From Lunularia cruciata (lineage: Eukaryota > Streptophyta > Marchantiopsida > Lunulariales > Lunulariaceae): a stretch of DNA of 64,000 nt. Below are positions 22,001-34,677 of the stretch, piece by piece; the stretch's first letter is position 1, and the number at the start of each line of letters is the position of its first letter. The position numbers and the translations under genes were made by a program. Under the pieces are notes generated by a model. It saw only the letters and a list, made by a program, of their open reading frames with translations, was not told where the DNA came from and searched no databases. Location: NCBI GenBank assembly GCA_948567375.1, contig OX419757.1, positions 26,784,001-26,848,000 on the forward strand, in the 5' to 3' direction.

Positions 22001-24352
22001 ATGTTTCAAAGTGGTCACGGTCTGGGTTCTTCGTCGAATATGACGACGGGGGTGTTGGACAGTCTCCACCCTCAACTGGATTCATACGGTTCAGAAACCA
22101 ACTTGCACGAGCTGTTGGGAGGGCACGCAGGTCCTCACTCCCAAAATATGAACCACCCATCGAATCATCCATCGGACTTCTTAGCCAGCCTCGGAGAAGG
22201 TGTCCTCGGTGAAACCAACGATAATCATATGTATCACCGGCAGTTGGAGATTCCGAAGCAGAAATGGACAACTCCATCGAAGCTCGCACCCGGTCCTTTC
22301 TGGATGCTGCAGCATCACCTTGATCCATCGAACTACCCTCTTCCGGGGCTCGCTGTGAGTGGTACGAGCTCCCCAAAGGCCAGCCTTGGACCCTCTACGG
22401 TCGAGGACCCGTCCTGTCAAAGCAGGCAAGTGTGGCGTGAAAGGGGTGCTAACCAGGTTCTTCTCAAATCAGAGGATAATGTGACCAGCCTCAAGCTTCC
22501 GATGGTTGTGAAACCGGACAGGTCGCTGCTCTGTGATGGGTCCGGGGCTCCGGTGGACTCACCCAAAGGAACGAATGGCAATTTGCTTAATAGGGATCCT
22601 TCTGATATGGACGCAAAACAGCTAGACTCTTCTGATTGCAGTGACCATAACATCGATGAGCAAGACGAGAAAGATCAAGCAGCAGCAAACGGAGTTGGAA
22701 GGACCGTGTCAAAGAATCTGGTTTCTGAGCGCAAGCGAAGGAAAAAGCTGAATGATGGGCTTTACACTCTTCGTGCCCTGGTCCCGAAAATCAGCAAGGT
22801 ATGTTTTCTGTTTCCCTGTTGCTACAGTCTGCCTAAAGATCGATATGCAGAATTTGCCTCAACAGGTTTGGCGTCGTACGGGGTCCAAGTATTAGTTGCG
22901 AACCTTACCAGAATGTCCGAAAGTATTAATTCACACAATGAAAGTCGTTCTGTCGCTCAGGCCCCGACTAAGTAAGCACGAAATTATTTCAAAACTGGAG
23001 TGCTGTAGTAGAGATTAGTGCTGCACAGCACCAAATTTCTTAAATTCTCAGACTATACCTTGAAACCAGTTTTGGTTCGTGGTGGAAGATTTGGTCAGGT
23101 TTTGTCATCCTGCTTCGGATAGCAACCTATTATTTCGTCACAAATAAGGAATGAAGTTTCCATGTAAGTAAAGCTGATCTGTGATATGACAGACTCTGAT
23201 TGGATCTTAACTCCTGTATTCTCTCAAGTCACCGTAAAGTCTCATCTTAATTGTACTTGCAGATGGACAAGGCATCGATTGTTGGCGATGCTATTGACTA
23301 CGTGCGGGAGCTACAAAAGCAGGTGGAAGACCTGCAGGCTGATATATCGGACATTGAGTCCACAAAACCTAACCCCGTACCCGTGGGGGAAGAACCGTTA
23401 GCATCTGTTGTAGAAACAAGTGCGGCGCAAGGTTCCACAGCCCCCTGTAATGGTCGCACTTGGGAGGAAGATAGCAGCAGAACAGGTGAACCCAAGCTTG
23501 ATCACGAGATGACAGAGGCAGTTCTCGAGGACACTACAGAGCAGAAAATTCTGGAAGTGAGAAAGCAACCTCATAACCCTTTGCATGTTCATACTCTCCT
23601 CTGCAAAGTTCTCACATATCTAAGTGTAGTAAGCACTGCCCCATAATGAATGAATCTCTTCGTGTAGACCATAACCTTTTAAATAAGATGGAATTGCCGC
23701 ATGCCAATTATGCAGGTAGTCCTAGGACTGGATTAGCCACTCGTAACATCCTTCAAACCCCATAGAACTTTGCAGCATGCACAGGAGCTATATAGACCCA
23801 GGAACTCTGATAGCACTGGGCTAAACGTCAACATATTTCCTTCCTTCAGCATTTCTTAATTAGTTCACCCTGTACATGACTTTTAAGCCATCTAGTACCA
23901 ATCACTATACCAACTACCAGGTCTGGTTGCATACTCCTTGTTGTCGTCTAGCTTGTCGCTGGTATAGTAACTAACGACGATATTATACTGTTGTTTGCAG
24001 TTGGATGTGGCGAAGATGGAAAAGCAGACCTACCATCTTCGAATCTTTTGTACTAAAGGACCAGGAGTTTTTGTTCAACTAATGCAATCGTTGGAGGCCT
24101 TGGGCTTGGAGATCCGCAACGCCAACCTCACCTCTTTCCAAGAAAATCTACTAAACACTTTCATCGCTGAGGTAAATAGTTCTGTACTCAGCTCTTTATC
24201 CCCGTTCTGCGCCACCAGAATAGATTCCTATTTGGTCCTTTGTATTCATCAACTTTGTGATGTTTCAGATCAAAGACTGGGAGATGATGAAGACCGAAGA
24301 GGTCAAAAAGGCTATCCTGGACGTTGCCGCCCGCTTTGGTCTGCAACCTTGA
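22001..24352 (+). CDS. bHLH transcription factor, AMS-like, with C-terminal ACT-like domain
   Basis: Exons 22,001-22,798, 23,263-23,556, 24,001-24,171 and 24,269-24,352 are joined by GT-AG introns, all phase 0, giving 448 codons if ATG 22,001 is used. The frame is open upstream to at least 21,809, so the start is uncertain. Residues ~240-290 form the bHLH. Its basic region reads KNLVSERKRRKKLND, with the Glu and Arg residues that read an E-box, and helix 1 ends KISK at the splice. Helix 2 is MDKASIVGDAIDYVRELQKQ. An acidic linker follows, then an ACT-like dimer domain (YHLRIFCTKGPGVFVQLMQS, LEALGLEIRNANLTSF), ending FGLQP. In flowering plants AMS controls tapetum and pollen-wall genes. The N-terminal MYC-type domain usual in AMS is not seen; it may lie in unseen upstream exons. 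ICE1-like is the main alternative. Confidence 0.85.
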
Positions 24353-27165
24353 AGCTACATAGAGGTGAGCAACGTCCCCACTCAACCCGGACGTACCCAT
24401 CTTTCATCATATTCTAGCTCTCTCTAACCAAATGTTCTTCGATTGGGAATCCAGTTGGAGAAAGCATCTCAAACTTCAGATAGCGTTGGAAGGAAGAGTT
24501 CAGATCCTAAGAGGTTATTACTGACACGATATGTTTGACCTTTCTTGAAGCTGGAAACTAGTCGACTTCCTGGCGGAGCATTTGATCGGATACTATATCA
24601 AACATTCAAATTAAGTGGAAGAAGCTTATTCTGAGACAGCACCCGTTTTTGTACATAGCTTAGCCTTCTGAAAGCTGGAGAAGTATTCCTCTGTGCTGTT
24701 GCTCCACCCTTAAGAGGGAACAATACAACATTCAAGATTTATCTTGGAGATTGTACACTGAAATATCAAGCAACACAACATTCAAGATTTATCTTGGAGA
24801 TCGTACACTGAAATATCAAGCACTCTCTCACATCAGTAGTGTCTTAGAACTTGTCAATTTCAGAAATGAACAATTTATTTTGTTAGGTATGTCTTGTTAC
24901 TACGGTTCCACTCATTCTACCTCGAGTAAAATTCAATGGTAGCGTGATTGTTCTGTGTGTGTATTACTCTCTGCAAGAGCTGAATCTATGAACCATTGAC
25001 GTGCTAAAGATGTTCCGACACATCTTTTGCACAAATAGTTCTCCGAATCCTCTGTAGGCCCCACGTGAATGCAGTCGACGCGTCAGAACAGTAGTCTAGT
25101 GATCAGGGCTCCTTCTGATGGTATTTTCTCCCAAGCAGAGTACCCAAAGGACTTCGACCGAGGATCATCCTATCCATAGACGATTCAGAGCGCATTCCAA
25201 TCATATCCTCAACTAGAACGCAATCCTCGACCCGAACACTCTACCTTCACTCCCTGCTCCACAAAATCTGACTCTGGCGTACATCTCTGATTCACAGCAG
25301 ACTTAGTACCCAGGGTTCTGCTCTAATCCCGTACGACCTCGAAACGAAGCGAGCCCGACGCATTCACTGACAGTACGGTACGACTTTGCAGTGATCGAAA
25401 TCGACCAAAATTGCGACGATGACCCTACGAGGATAGTACGAGCTTTTGAAACGTCTCCAACCTAAATCGTGAAACCTTTGAATCTGATCATTACCCCCAA
25501 TGAAGTCATTAATTGCAATACAATACTGTGGCGATTTTTTCACCAGGTGGGGCGCGAAGATCAGACACACACGGACACTACATTACCTTACATCATAATC
25601 ATCGCCAGGGTTGGAGGTAAAATGTGACACATCGGACAAAGAATTTTTCGCTAGAGTGTGCAATTGGTCGTTTGTACGACACCAGTGATTACACGTTCTG
25701 GACTTTCTGCCCAGTCCAATCGCTCAAAGACCTACCTACACTAAAAAGATGTTGCTCGCCATGCTAGAAAGAAGGATCTCCACACAAGGACAAACACGAG
25801 TACATCACAACTTGATTCGCAGTATATGCCAAGTTCTTTCACTTGACGATGAGACTGAATGGCCAAGAAGAAGCTTGTCATCTAGAAAACCTTACTAAGT
25901 TCGTCTGAAATCTAGTCTCACGTATCAGCAATAACAACCAACAGCCTCAGCTTCATGGCGTTAGTTCCATACAGATGACCTTTTCCCGATTTCTATCCTT
26001 GCTGATTATAGCTGTCGAGATCCAGATCCATCCAATTTCTCTCAGTCAACGCTCCTACAATTACTCTTGCATGCCATCCTTGGCAAGTGAGTCGTTGCAT
26101 TGCAAGGGGCCGATTTCGTATATTCTAACGCTCAAATCTGCAGTTGAAATTCTCACCCATGAGCTCTCCTCTAACAACCCTGCCAGCGCAGAACCCGGTG
26201 CCTTGACCAACCACTCAACCCGAGTGCACTAAATATGGGAGCACCGGGGATTTGCTAGAGCAGAATTCTTACTCAATCTCCAGAGGACAATCATTGCCTA
26301 TCAATGGAAATCAAAAGTTCATGGTATTAGATAAAGAGTGCATGCGAACACTAACACTTCTACGAGATTACATTACTCAGTTGCAAATATTTTAGTGTGT
26401 GGAAGAAATTTTTATATTTATTCACATACGACGATGATTATTCAAATGATTAGGAACTTTAACTGGATGAATGAATGATCTCGGAAACAACAAATGATCC
26501 ATAAGACCTTTTGGCCGGGAAAAGCTTTGCCATTGCCTCTACGCTCATTCAGCTGTAAACGGTATGTTCGTCGAAACGTGTAATCTTCTTTGTGATCCAC
26601 TTCAATTCTTATTCACAGATGCCCCTTGCTCATCCGCTTACACTAGCTAAATATTCCCACTTACATGCACTCAAACTCATCCGTTGGAAAAGGAAACAGA
26701 GAAAAGAGACTTAATGCTTTGTGTTTTCCTTCTGTCTTAATTGTCATATTTTTTCGACTGGAATTGTAAGGCACTTGTTCGTATACATTTGCATGCAGCC
26801 AGACCGAGGAGCTTGGATGCCACTATCCAACCTCTGTATAGGATATACCCTTTCCCTTTGCCTTCCCGTACTTTAGCGAAAGGGTGAAACTTACATTATC
26901 CAAGATTCGATACTGATGTTAACCTCTACGGTTTCATCCGATAACCATTCTCTTCCTGAAAGAGCTCTCTTCTGTACCTTGACAATCTTGTGGCAACAAT
27001 GTATTGCGATATATTGCAACACCGCACGTCAATTTCTTTCATTCTTTGCGGCTATAGGTTATAGCCGTTTTAAACTTGAGACCTCCATCCCAATAGGATT
27101 AAGAATTTTTTCAGACACTAATGTACGGTATTTCCAGCTTAGTTTATTTGTCACCTTCCTTCTCT
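24353..27165. other. Intergenic, downstream of the bHLH gene
   Basis: Contains the gene's probable 3' UTR and a 50-bp tandem duplication. The section 25,000-25,600 is CpG-richer than the flanks, but no exon-like frame with recognisable motifs appears. Composition differs from the retroelement DNA, so this may be unique host sequence. Confidence 0.45.
24725..24822 (+). repeat. Tandem duplication, 50-bp period x 2
   Basis: The 48-base unit at 24,725-24,772 recurs at 24,775-24,822 with a single T/C difference. It lies about 370 bases after the bHLH stop, possibly within the 3' UTR. Confidence 0.9.
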
Positions 27166-29291
27166 TTAAGAAGACAGATATAGATATTTCAACCATTCGA
27201 AAAGATGATGGTACAAGAACCAGATGTGTACGTCTTGAAATGGAGGACATATCTCACCCTTAATCTGGAAAAAGCGCAACATCCCGTTCGTCATGTGGGT
27301 AGTGAATTTCATGCCCATAAGCAACGCACAAACATGAGAGGCGAACGCAACCAGTGCCCAGACATAGAGGATAGGCCCAAGCGGTGGCAAATGTCGCAAT
27401 AGCTGATTCACGTGAGCTACATCCGGGAGGAAGTTCATGGAAACCATCACACCACACCTGGGCCGTGTCTACCTTACGGTCGAGACTTAAGAAAATTAAA
27501 ATATAACACTTTTATCTGCATAGTAGCTTAGAGTGGTCGAGAAAGTCTACGGACAATAATTCTATGTAAGAGAAGGATTGTATTTAGACTATTATTTAGA
27601 CTACCAGTCTATTGCCAGTTTTCCCGGACACAATGGAAGAAAAACATTGAGAAGAGAGATTAAGCGGAATACATCATGCATGCAGTAACACTTGAACACT
27701 CGTCTAATCTCTCTCTCTCTCTCTATAACAAATTCATGCAAAAAGTCCAATTCCATCAGCCACTAAAGACCCAAAAGCATCAGTGCACCTGTCATAACTC
27801 CTAAACCATCAGCCACTAAGTACAATAAAATGGAACTGCTAAGGACTATATTCCGGTGCCGTCAAGGATCACATCGGAATCCAGATCTATTATCGATATA
27901 GATGTAGACTATTATTATTTCTTTATGATAGGATTGCCGACACGACACCACTCTAATGGAGTGGTGTTGGTAATCTTTTGTAAAGCATATTTGTGGATGT
28001 GGATACTTTGCCAGAACTTTTACACAAGCCTTTGGTACCAGTTCATGCATACACACAGAAATAGAGAAAAACATAGGACATTATGCTCCCAAGGAAAAAG
28101 AAAAGGAGCACAAGGTAAAGCAAGTGCAAAAGGATATAGAGAATGCAAAGCCCAACGGTCCCAAAAGGCTAAAACCAAACAAAAGTAGGAGAGGAATCCA
28201 AAGCCATGTAAGGGGGAAAAATGCAAACTAGCAATCTATGCTTAGGAGACAAAGAGGACAATAGTCTATTGTTGAATTGTGTGGTAAAGGTACTCCAATG
28301 GTACATCTATCTAGTTAGTAAAGAGGGAGGACCCTAACTGTGTTGGGTGTTCCTATTGCTACTATGTGTCTATGAAGACACAAGGGTTGAGAGCATTTTA
28401 AAGTGATTGAGACTTGCTGCTTATAGTAGAATGTGAGCTTGGTTGGAGAGATAACCAATGCACCTCTCCTCTACAAGGAAATTGTACTGCTTCCTTATGG
28501 AGACAATCAAAGTGGTGATGAAGGTACTCAAAACTCTCAACTTCCAAAGGAACAAAAGTATCAGAGGACAACTGGGGTGCATAATGATCCTCTTTGCCTC
28601 AAAAAGCCATGGTAATTGTTTTTCCCACTTGTATGGCTACCCATTCCAATGACTTTGCTTATAAGCTTTGCAACCACCACGTCATACAAGGTACAATATC
28701 CATTCTCATCCCGCAAGGAGATGGTCTTGGTAGATCCAATCATCACTCAATCTAAACTTGGGACTATGTAGTGCATAGGATCTCAGCCATTGTATTGAAA
28801 AGGCATTGTGAAATTTGTTGTGCTCTCCACCTATTGCACACCATAAGATGTGCATGCCTTATGTACCACATAGAGAACTACATATGCATTAGTTTGTGAG
28901 CCATACAAATGTTGGATATGGTTGACCTAGCCTGAATTGTAGAGTTATGGTACACTCCTCAAAAGTGAAACTAAAGTCCTTAATCAAGGAAGAAGCCTAG
29001 AGCCAAACATTAGGACCTTTCACTGCAAAAGAGAGAATCATAACTCTATCAAATAGCGGCATGTCAATGAAGATGCTAGTGAGTATGTTAGTATATATAT
29101 GCTCATTGGAATCCGCTTGCATCGCCCTAGAGGGTTAAAAGGTCCATAAATATAGGGAGTGTTGTGAGTCTAGGTTCTAGCAATAAAATTGCAAGCGAAT
29201 CAACAATACGACTACAAGTTGTATGTGCTTGAATTCACTAATGTGATAGGTCCCAACAGAAAATGACACCTTTGGTGTAAGAACTTTGGTG
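27166..29291. other. Intergenic / unclassified DNA with a CT microsatellite
   Basis: A (CT)8 run lies at 27,709-27,724. A 94-codon open frame on the - strand (27,166-27,450) has a hydrophobic stretch (PILYVWALVAFASHVCALLM), but there is no homology I recognise and nothing else to support it. The section 28,200-29,290 looks like decayed repeat without recognisable domains. Confidence 0.4.
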
Positions 29292-29738
29292 ATGGGAGGA
29301 GGCTTGGAGTACAGGCTGAAATGAGCTTGATGGCAAAGCAAGAAGGCTCTAAAGTTCTTTTTCTGACAAAAATTATAGAGAGTTGTTGTCATATTCTTGT
29401 GATTGGATCCTCTCTATGCTTGTATGCCCGTTGGCTTGGATTGGTGTGCGGGCATTGTGCTTAGATTATTTCCTTCTAGGAGTGTTGTGTATTTCTCCTT
29501 GGTAATGCTGGAAGTGATGACCAGTAGACCAGGAGTGCGTGTTGTGATGACAGGTTAGGTTGCCCGATACTACCCTTCCCGATAGCAAGAATATTAGTTA
29601 CGAGAAAGGAGGGTTATGGCAATAGCGTCACATGCGTGTTCAGTCAAGTCAATACGGGTCTACCTCTAGCCTCTGATCTATAGTCTCCATAGCTAGGTAC
29701 ACTGTGTGTTCCCAGAGAGAGAAAAGAAAAGTACGACA
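29292..29738 (+). repeat. Dispersed repeat (probable LTR 3' part), copy 2
   Basis: Matches 10,890-11,347 closely and in the same orientation. It ends at GTACGACAA, where the truncated reverse transcriptase of copy B begins on the opposite strand, so this element cuts off the 3' half of copy B. Confidence 0.6.
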
Positions 29739-30933
29739 ATTGTGCAATAGCCTCCACCTTGGTCTAGTGAACACCAAGTCCTCCAGGGTAGATAGTGTGA
29801 CCCAAATACTCAACCTACTTGTGGAAGAACCTACACTTCCTTGGATGTAATTTGAGTCCATGAGATCTCAACCTCTCAAACACCTCCAACAACTATCTCT
29901 CATGCTCCTCCACAATAGTGCTATAGACCAAAATGTCATCAATATAGCACTGAGCAAAATCTGATCCAGCTAGGATCCTATCCATGACCCTTTGGAACTC
30001 AACAAGAGCATTCTTTAACCCAAATGGTAAGAACTTCCACTGATATAACACATTCTTGCTGTGAGGATCAATAGCCTAGAATGCTGTTTTGGACTTATCC
30101 TCCTCCCTAATTGGCAATTGATGATATTCTGCTTGAAGATCCAAAGTATTGAAGACCTTTGCATGCCCAATTGCATCAAGAATCTCCTCCGGTGTAAGCA
30201 TGGCATACCAATCAACCATGGTCTATTGGTTGATAGGACGGTAATCTCCACACATCTGCCTATCTGTATAGTTGCCATGCATATCCTTCTTGGCTGGCAT
30301 CATTGTTGCTGATGCATACTCTCCATGTGAAATCTCTACCAAACCAGCCTCAAAAAGGTCACTACTTTGGCTCTAAATCAATATCCTCTCCATCTCACTA
30401 TATCAATAAGGATGTCAAAAAACTGGTGTATTGCTAGTCAGCTCAATCCGTATACCAAGTCCTTTCAAGGTTCCCAAATCCTTCATACTGAAGGCAAAAC
30501 AACTCGTCTGGCTCCTCAATAACCTTCTTCTTTCCTCCCCGGTAAGCTTGGGTCCAAGAGTTGGCTCCCAAGCATCCTCTGTAACTATAGTAGGAGTGGA
30601 AGACATATTGACTGGCTGCTTTAATGGGCCCTTGGGAGAAATAGTGTCATACCCCCAACCACTAGAGGTCCCAACCTTCGTGTGAAAAACTCCCACCGTT
30701 CTAGCTGCAAGCTCCACACGTCCTCTAGCTGCATCCCAAGTGGACCAAGGGTGTAATCCAAGTAGCCCATGCTCACTTGGATGGACTCCAAGTAGACCAC
30801 TCTCCCTAGTAGCTACTGGCTGTGTCTCAAGAATACCATGTCCACTCAATCCATCGCTCCTAGCATGTGCCTGAATCATCTTGATAGGCACATGGCTCAC
30901 AAGTGTCCGAGTGGTGATGCCTATCAAGCGCAT
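29739..30933 (-). pseudogene. Reverse transcriptase of copy B, truncated
   Basis: It runs from the GLLGVHPSEHGLLGLHP linker (30,933 downward) into the RT fingers and palm. The catalytic YIDD codons lie near 29,930-29,950 on the reverse strand, followed by FERLRSHGLKLHP, VEYLGHTIYPGGLG and TKVEAIAQ, after which the repeat ending at 29,738 takes over. Where copy A has a TAG in the AP-E-F-Q stretch, this copy reads CAA. Confidence 0.8.
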
Positions 30934-31883
30934 CCTATGCTACTTTGCCAAGCCAAGGCTCACAATCCAGGTTAAACAATTCATGTCCATAGCTTGACCT
31001 AACACCTGATGCCTCGATGCCTCTGACACTGTTAGAACAATGGTAATACCGGTGCAAAAACCCATCACCCGCTCTCTCTCATCAGCGTTGGGCTCCACCA
31101 ATTGCTGTAACTATGAGTCCCAAACAAGTCCAGGTCCTCTCTCTCAAAAAGCATGAGAGCCTAGGAAACTCATGAGTGTGGGAAATGCAACTCTAGGCTG
31201 TCCAAGTAGGTTCATCATGCCATAGGTGACCTATCAGCCACTACCACTACCTAATGTGTACTCACCACCACTTTGGTGCAAGAATCACCCATCAAAGGAA
31301 CGTTTTCCAAAAGGTAAGCTAAAGAAATGGACTGATGAACTTGGAGATGTCGTAGTATTTGTAACATCTCCCAAAACACACCAAAACAAGGATCCTAAAG
31401 ACCCAAACCTCTACTAGCATGTGTATGTCCCTAACATGGCCATCCAAAAAGCACCAAGTGAATAGGCCCATGTCTCTCTAGGTCATGTGCCCCCAGTAAG
31501 GAAATGTCTATTGGTAAGGCCTTTTGGTAACCTCTGACTGCTGACATCGGTAATAAGTCCGGATATTGATAGGCCAAGTGTGCCACATGATGTAGAGAGA
31601 CTCGCCTAGGAGTCTCATCTCTCTCTACATACAAGTACCTCTATACTTGTATACCCGCCTGTAATACCACAGCTAGTCCAATGCTGATCCCACCAAACAA
31701 CTCCAATAGACATATCCCCTCTATTGGATATTGCCAAGCAATGAGTGTGGTATCTAGAGGTGTCAAATTAATCAACTCTGGAGGCTCATCCTCACACTCA
31801 TCTCCTGATGGTACAAAGGCTCCACTCCAAGCTTGCTGCACCAATTGATTTGCATGCTGTTGCAACATCTCCTCTGACTCCAC
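30934..31883 (-). pseudogene. C5-cytosine methyltransferase of copy B, internal deletion
   Basis: Motif I (GICLLELFGGISIGLA) lies at about 31,675-31,725 and motif IV at ~31,430-31,440 as WPC, stop, GHT. Motif VI (LLENVPLMGDS) is at ~31,285-31,320. Shortly after that about 190 bases present in copies A and C are missing, which removes the motif VIII region. The C-terminal ERERVMGF-type block survives near 31,060. It is therefore doubly dead: a stop directly after the catalytic Cys, and a deletion. It lies between the protease and RT as in copy C. Confidence 0.8.
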
Positions 31884-32047
31884 AATGGAACATCCAAGGT
31901 GGATGGAACAATCTCACTTGTACTCCAAATCTGAGTGATCTCCTCCGGTGCTAGAGTATCCTCTACATGGGCATTCCACTCCAACAAGTCACCAAGCCAA
32001 GTAACTGCACCACTAAAAGCTAAAACTGATGTTGCCATGGTCCCGGA

Positions 32048-33049
32048 CTATAGTGAGCCAAGATTGCCACTACTAAAGCGTATTGGTAGATGACATACCC
32101 GTTTCTCACCAAACTGCCAACCTGGTCTATAGGAGGTTCTCTCCTCCCAATAGTCAATATTGAAACCCATGGGATATAACACTACTCTCCCAACTAGCAC
32201 ATCATATGACTCAACTATTGTCGCAATAGCTTGAGCTTTCACCATTGAGCTATCAATTGGATGACCAAGTTGAACCTGGACAACAAGCTCTCCACGTGTG
32301 ATGTTCTATGTCAAACCACTACCTAGAGATGTTTGGATCTGAAATGGACACCTCTCCACATCGGTCTTCCGTAACTCCATACTGACAATTGCAGCCTTCC
32401 CCAACTTAAGGGGCTGCGCACCAGAGTCTAACAAGACTCTTTGTGGTGTATAGACCTTCCCTAAAGGTCCCACTAAACGGAAAATCCCCCTCTAGTTATC
32501 CAATAGGACAACACCAGGTGTGAACCATGCTCTCTCAAAGGCTAGTTTAGTTGGCAACTCTTCTAGTCTAGCCGTTGCTGCCTACCATAAACCACTAGTC
32601 GCTGAATGGATCCCATGCTCCTTAACCAAGTCAGCTCTACTACCAACCACCTCTGCTCTAGTAGTAGGAACCGCATCATCCCTAATCTCACATAGCATGG
32701 CAACCAACCAGAACACTGGGGCTGGGTCAAATCCCAATGTAAACATGTCATTGGCCAAATACAGAGGACGCCGCATAATCAGCCCCCAACATCATGCTAG
32801 ACTTAGTCTGTGTAATAGCAAGTGTTGACTAGCAGATAGTCCATCATGTACTCTATCACCACCTACCACACCTGCACTAGGACGTCTAGGAACCATGGAT
32901 GTCGTCTGCAATGCCTCAGATAGCGTGAAAGACTGGGGAAGTCTGACTTGTCTCCCAACCTCTCCTCTTTGTGGGTCCAACTCCACTGATGCTCCTCTAG
33001 GCTCTAGAGCACGTACTGCAGTCCTAGTCACTGCTGCAGATGCATCCAC
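32048..33049 (-). pseudogene. Retroviral-type aspartic protease region of copy B
   Basis: The catalytic signature reads VLLDSGAQPLKLGK near 32,405-32,450 (Asp-Ser-Gly), the form used by Ty3/gypsy proteases, which cut the polyprotein. Upstream is a Gag-protease linker with the segments SEALQTTSMVPRRPSAG and MFTLGFDPAPVFWLVAMLCE; downstream is VVLYPMGFNIDYWEE. The copy C equivalent is at 38,246-39,535. A few stops interrupt the frame. Confidence 0.7.
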
Positions 33050-34560
33050 CTATGCTGCTCCGCACATGAAGTCCAAATCATCTTTGTCACCAGCATATGA
33101 GGTAGAAGCCTCAGCACCCCAATCTAATCTCCTCTGAGCAATAGCCATACTAGCCAATCTTTGCTCCAACTGCTCAATCCAAGTAGCTATAGCTGTATCA
33201 GAAATAAGGGCAGGTAATGCACCCCTACTAGGTGTAGATCCTCTACCACCACCTCTACCACCTTGTCCTTCATGAACTAGAGCTCCTCTACTACCTGCCA
33301 TAGCATCCCTACCACTCTATAACTCTAGGTGTAGGTCAAAACACCGGTCAATAGTGTGACCAAATCTGTAGCAATGCTCACACTGCCTTTATGATGGCTG
33401 TGATGCACCCAAGGTATCAAGTCCACTGCCCTGAGTACACTCTTTCCGATGGTGAGGTCCACCACAAGTCCAACAAGCAACACCACCACTCATTGGCTAT
33501 TGCTGACACAAAAGTGAAGGTAAGGGTCTAACTCCACTAGGCCCTCCACTCGCTCCATAGGATCTAGGCTGTCCACCTTGTCCTTGAAAATCAATTGTGT
33601 ACTTTGCTGCACTCTAGAAGAAGTCACAGTTGTGGATGAGGTCTCCCTACCAAACCCAAATGTCACCACCCTCTCCTCCACCATGTTGAGCTCAATATGC
33701 TCAGCCAAAACAAAGACCATTGCCAAAGTAGGAAAAGTAGCTTGTAACAATGTAGCATCATGAACTCTACATTGCAACTTTGTGTCCAATTTCCTATACC
33801 AAAATTGGACTACTCGGGCCTCAGTAACTCCCTAAGTGAAATTGATCAGCCGCCTCATGCAAGTGTATGCCTCGTGTAGGCTCTCTCTAGCCTTCTGCTA
33901 GAACTCCCACAAGCTCCTTAGCTTGTCAGTCCGCACTCCCTAGTAGTTCTGCCTCAAACACTAGAAGAACTCCACCATGGGTTAAACCTCGGTACCACAC
34001 CACCTTTTGCAATGGTACCTCCACTCATAGTAGCACTATCTCCAGCTAGTGCACCTCCACTAGCTCCACTAACACTACTCAAGCTAGATACTCGTAGGTA
34101 CATCCAATCTACTCCTGGCCACCAAACCTGAAGTGATAAAGACATAGTTTATAGACCAATACTATCTCTATAACTCAATCTCCTCCAAATGAGCTCTCTT
34201 GAACTCATGGTAGTCATCCATTGGTGGACCCTCTAGATGCTGAAACAACTCCTTCCATACCATGAAGGGTGTAAACAAAGTTGGGTTCCGCACCTATTGC
34301 AGATCACACCAACTATCAAACTCCTAGATTAAGTCATCCAACTCAATGGTACCCATTGTACCAGAGTAGTGCCTAGGGCCTTTGGAGGCCCATAAATCTT
34401 GTCCATGTCCCACTACAATGGTGCAGACACACCAACTGCACTCTCAACTAAATCAACTCTTGTGTCAAACTCCAACTCAGAGTCAATCTCTTCTCTCATT
34501 AGGACTTGAGATATAGGCTGATAACAAGTACCACTCGGAGTAAACCCACTACGTATTGCA
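33050..34560 (-). pseudogene. Gag of copy B with two CCHC zinc knuckles
   Basis: The capsid-like part is eroded (FMVWKELFQHLEGPPMDDYH around 34,200-34,260). The nucleocapsid part has CWTCGGPHHRKEC (CX2CX3HX4C) and, after one stop, CEHCYRFGHTIDRC (CX2CX4HX4C), between about 33,320 and 33,480. A Gly/Arg-rich basic stretch (GQGGRGGGRGSTPSRG) and a short coiled segment (WIEQLEQRLASMAIAQRR) follow. Gag packages the element RNA. The double knuckle, with CX2CX3HX4C first, is reminiscent of plant gypsy Gag proteins. Confidence 0.75.
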
Positions 34561-34677
34561 GGGCTATCTCCTCTAGAATCTCCAAAGAGCTACGTCGTGA
34601 CAAAGTAACCACAACCGCAAACTACAACAACAAACCGGAACAACAAACTGCAACCGCAAGTCGCAACTACAAGTATC

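Noticed and set aside
27166-27450. Possible small membrane protein on the - strand
   Set aside because: One hydrophobic stretch, no recognisable family, no splice or neighbour support; kept only as a remark in the intergenic entry.
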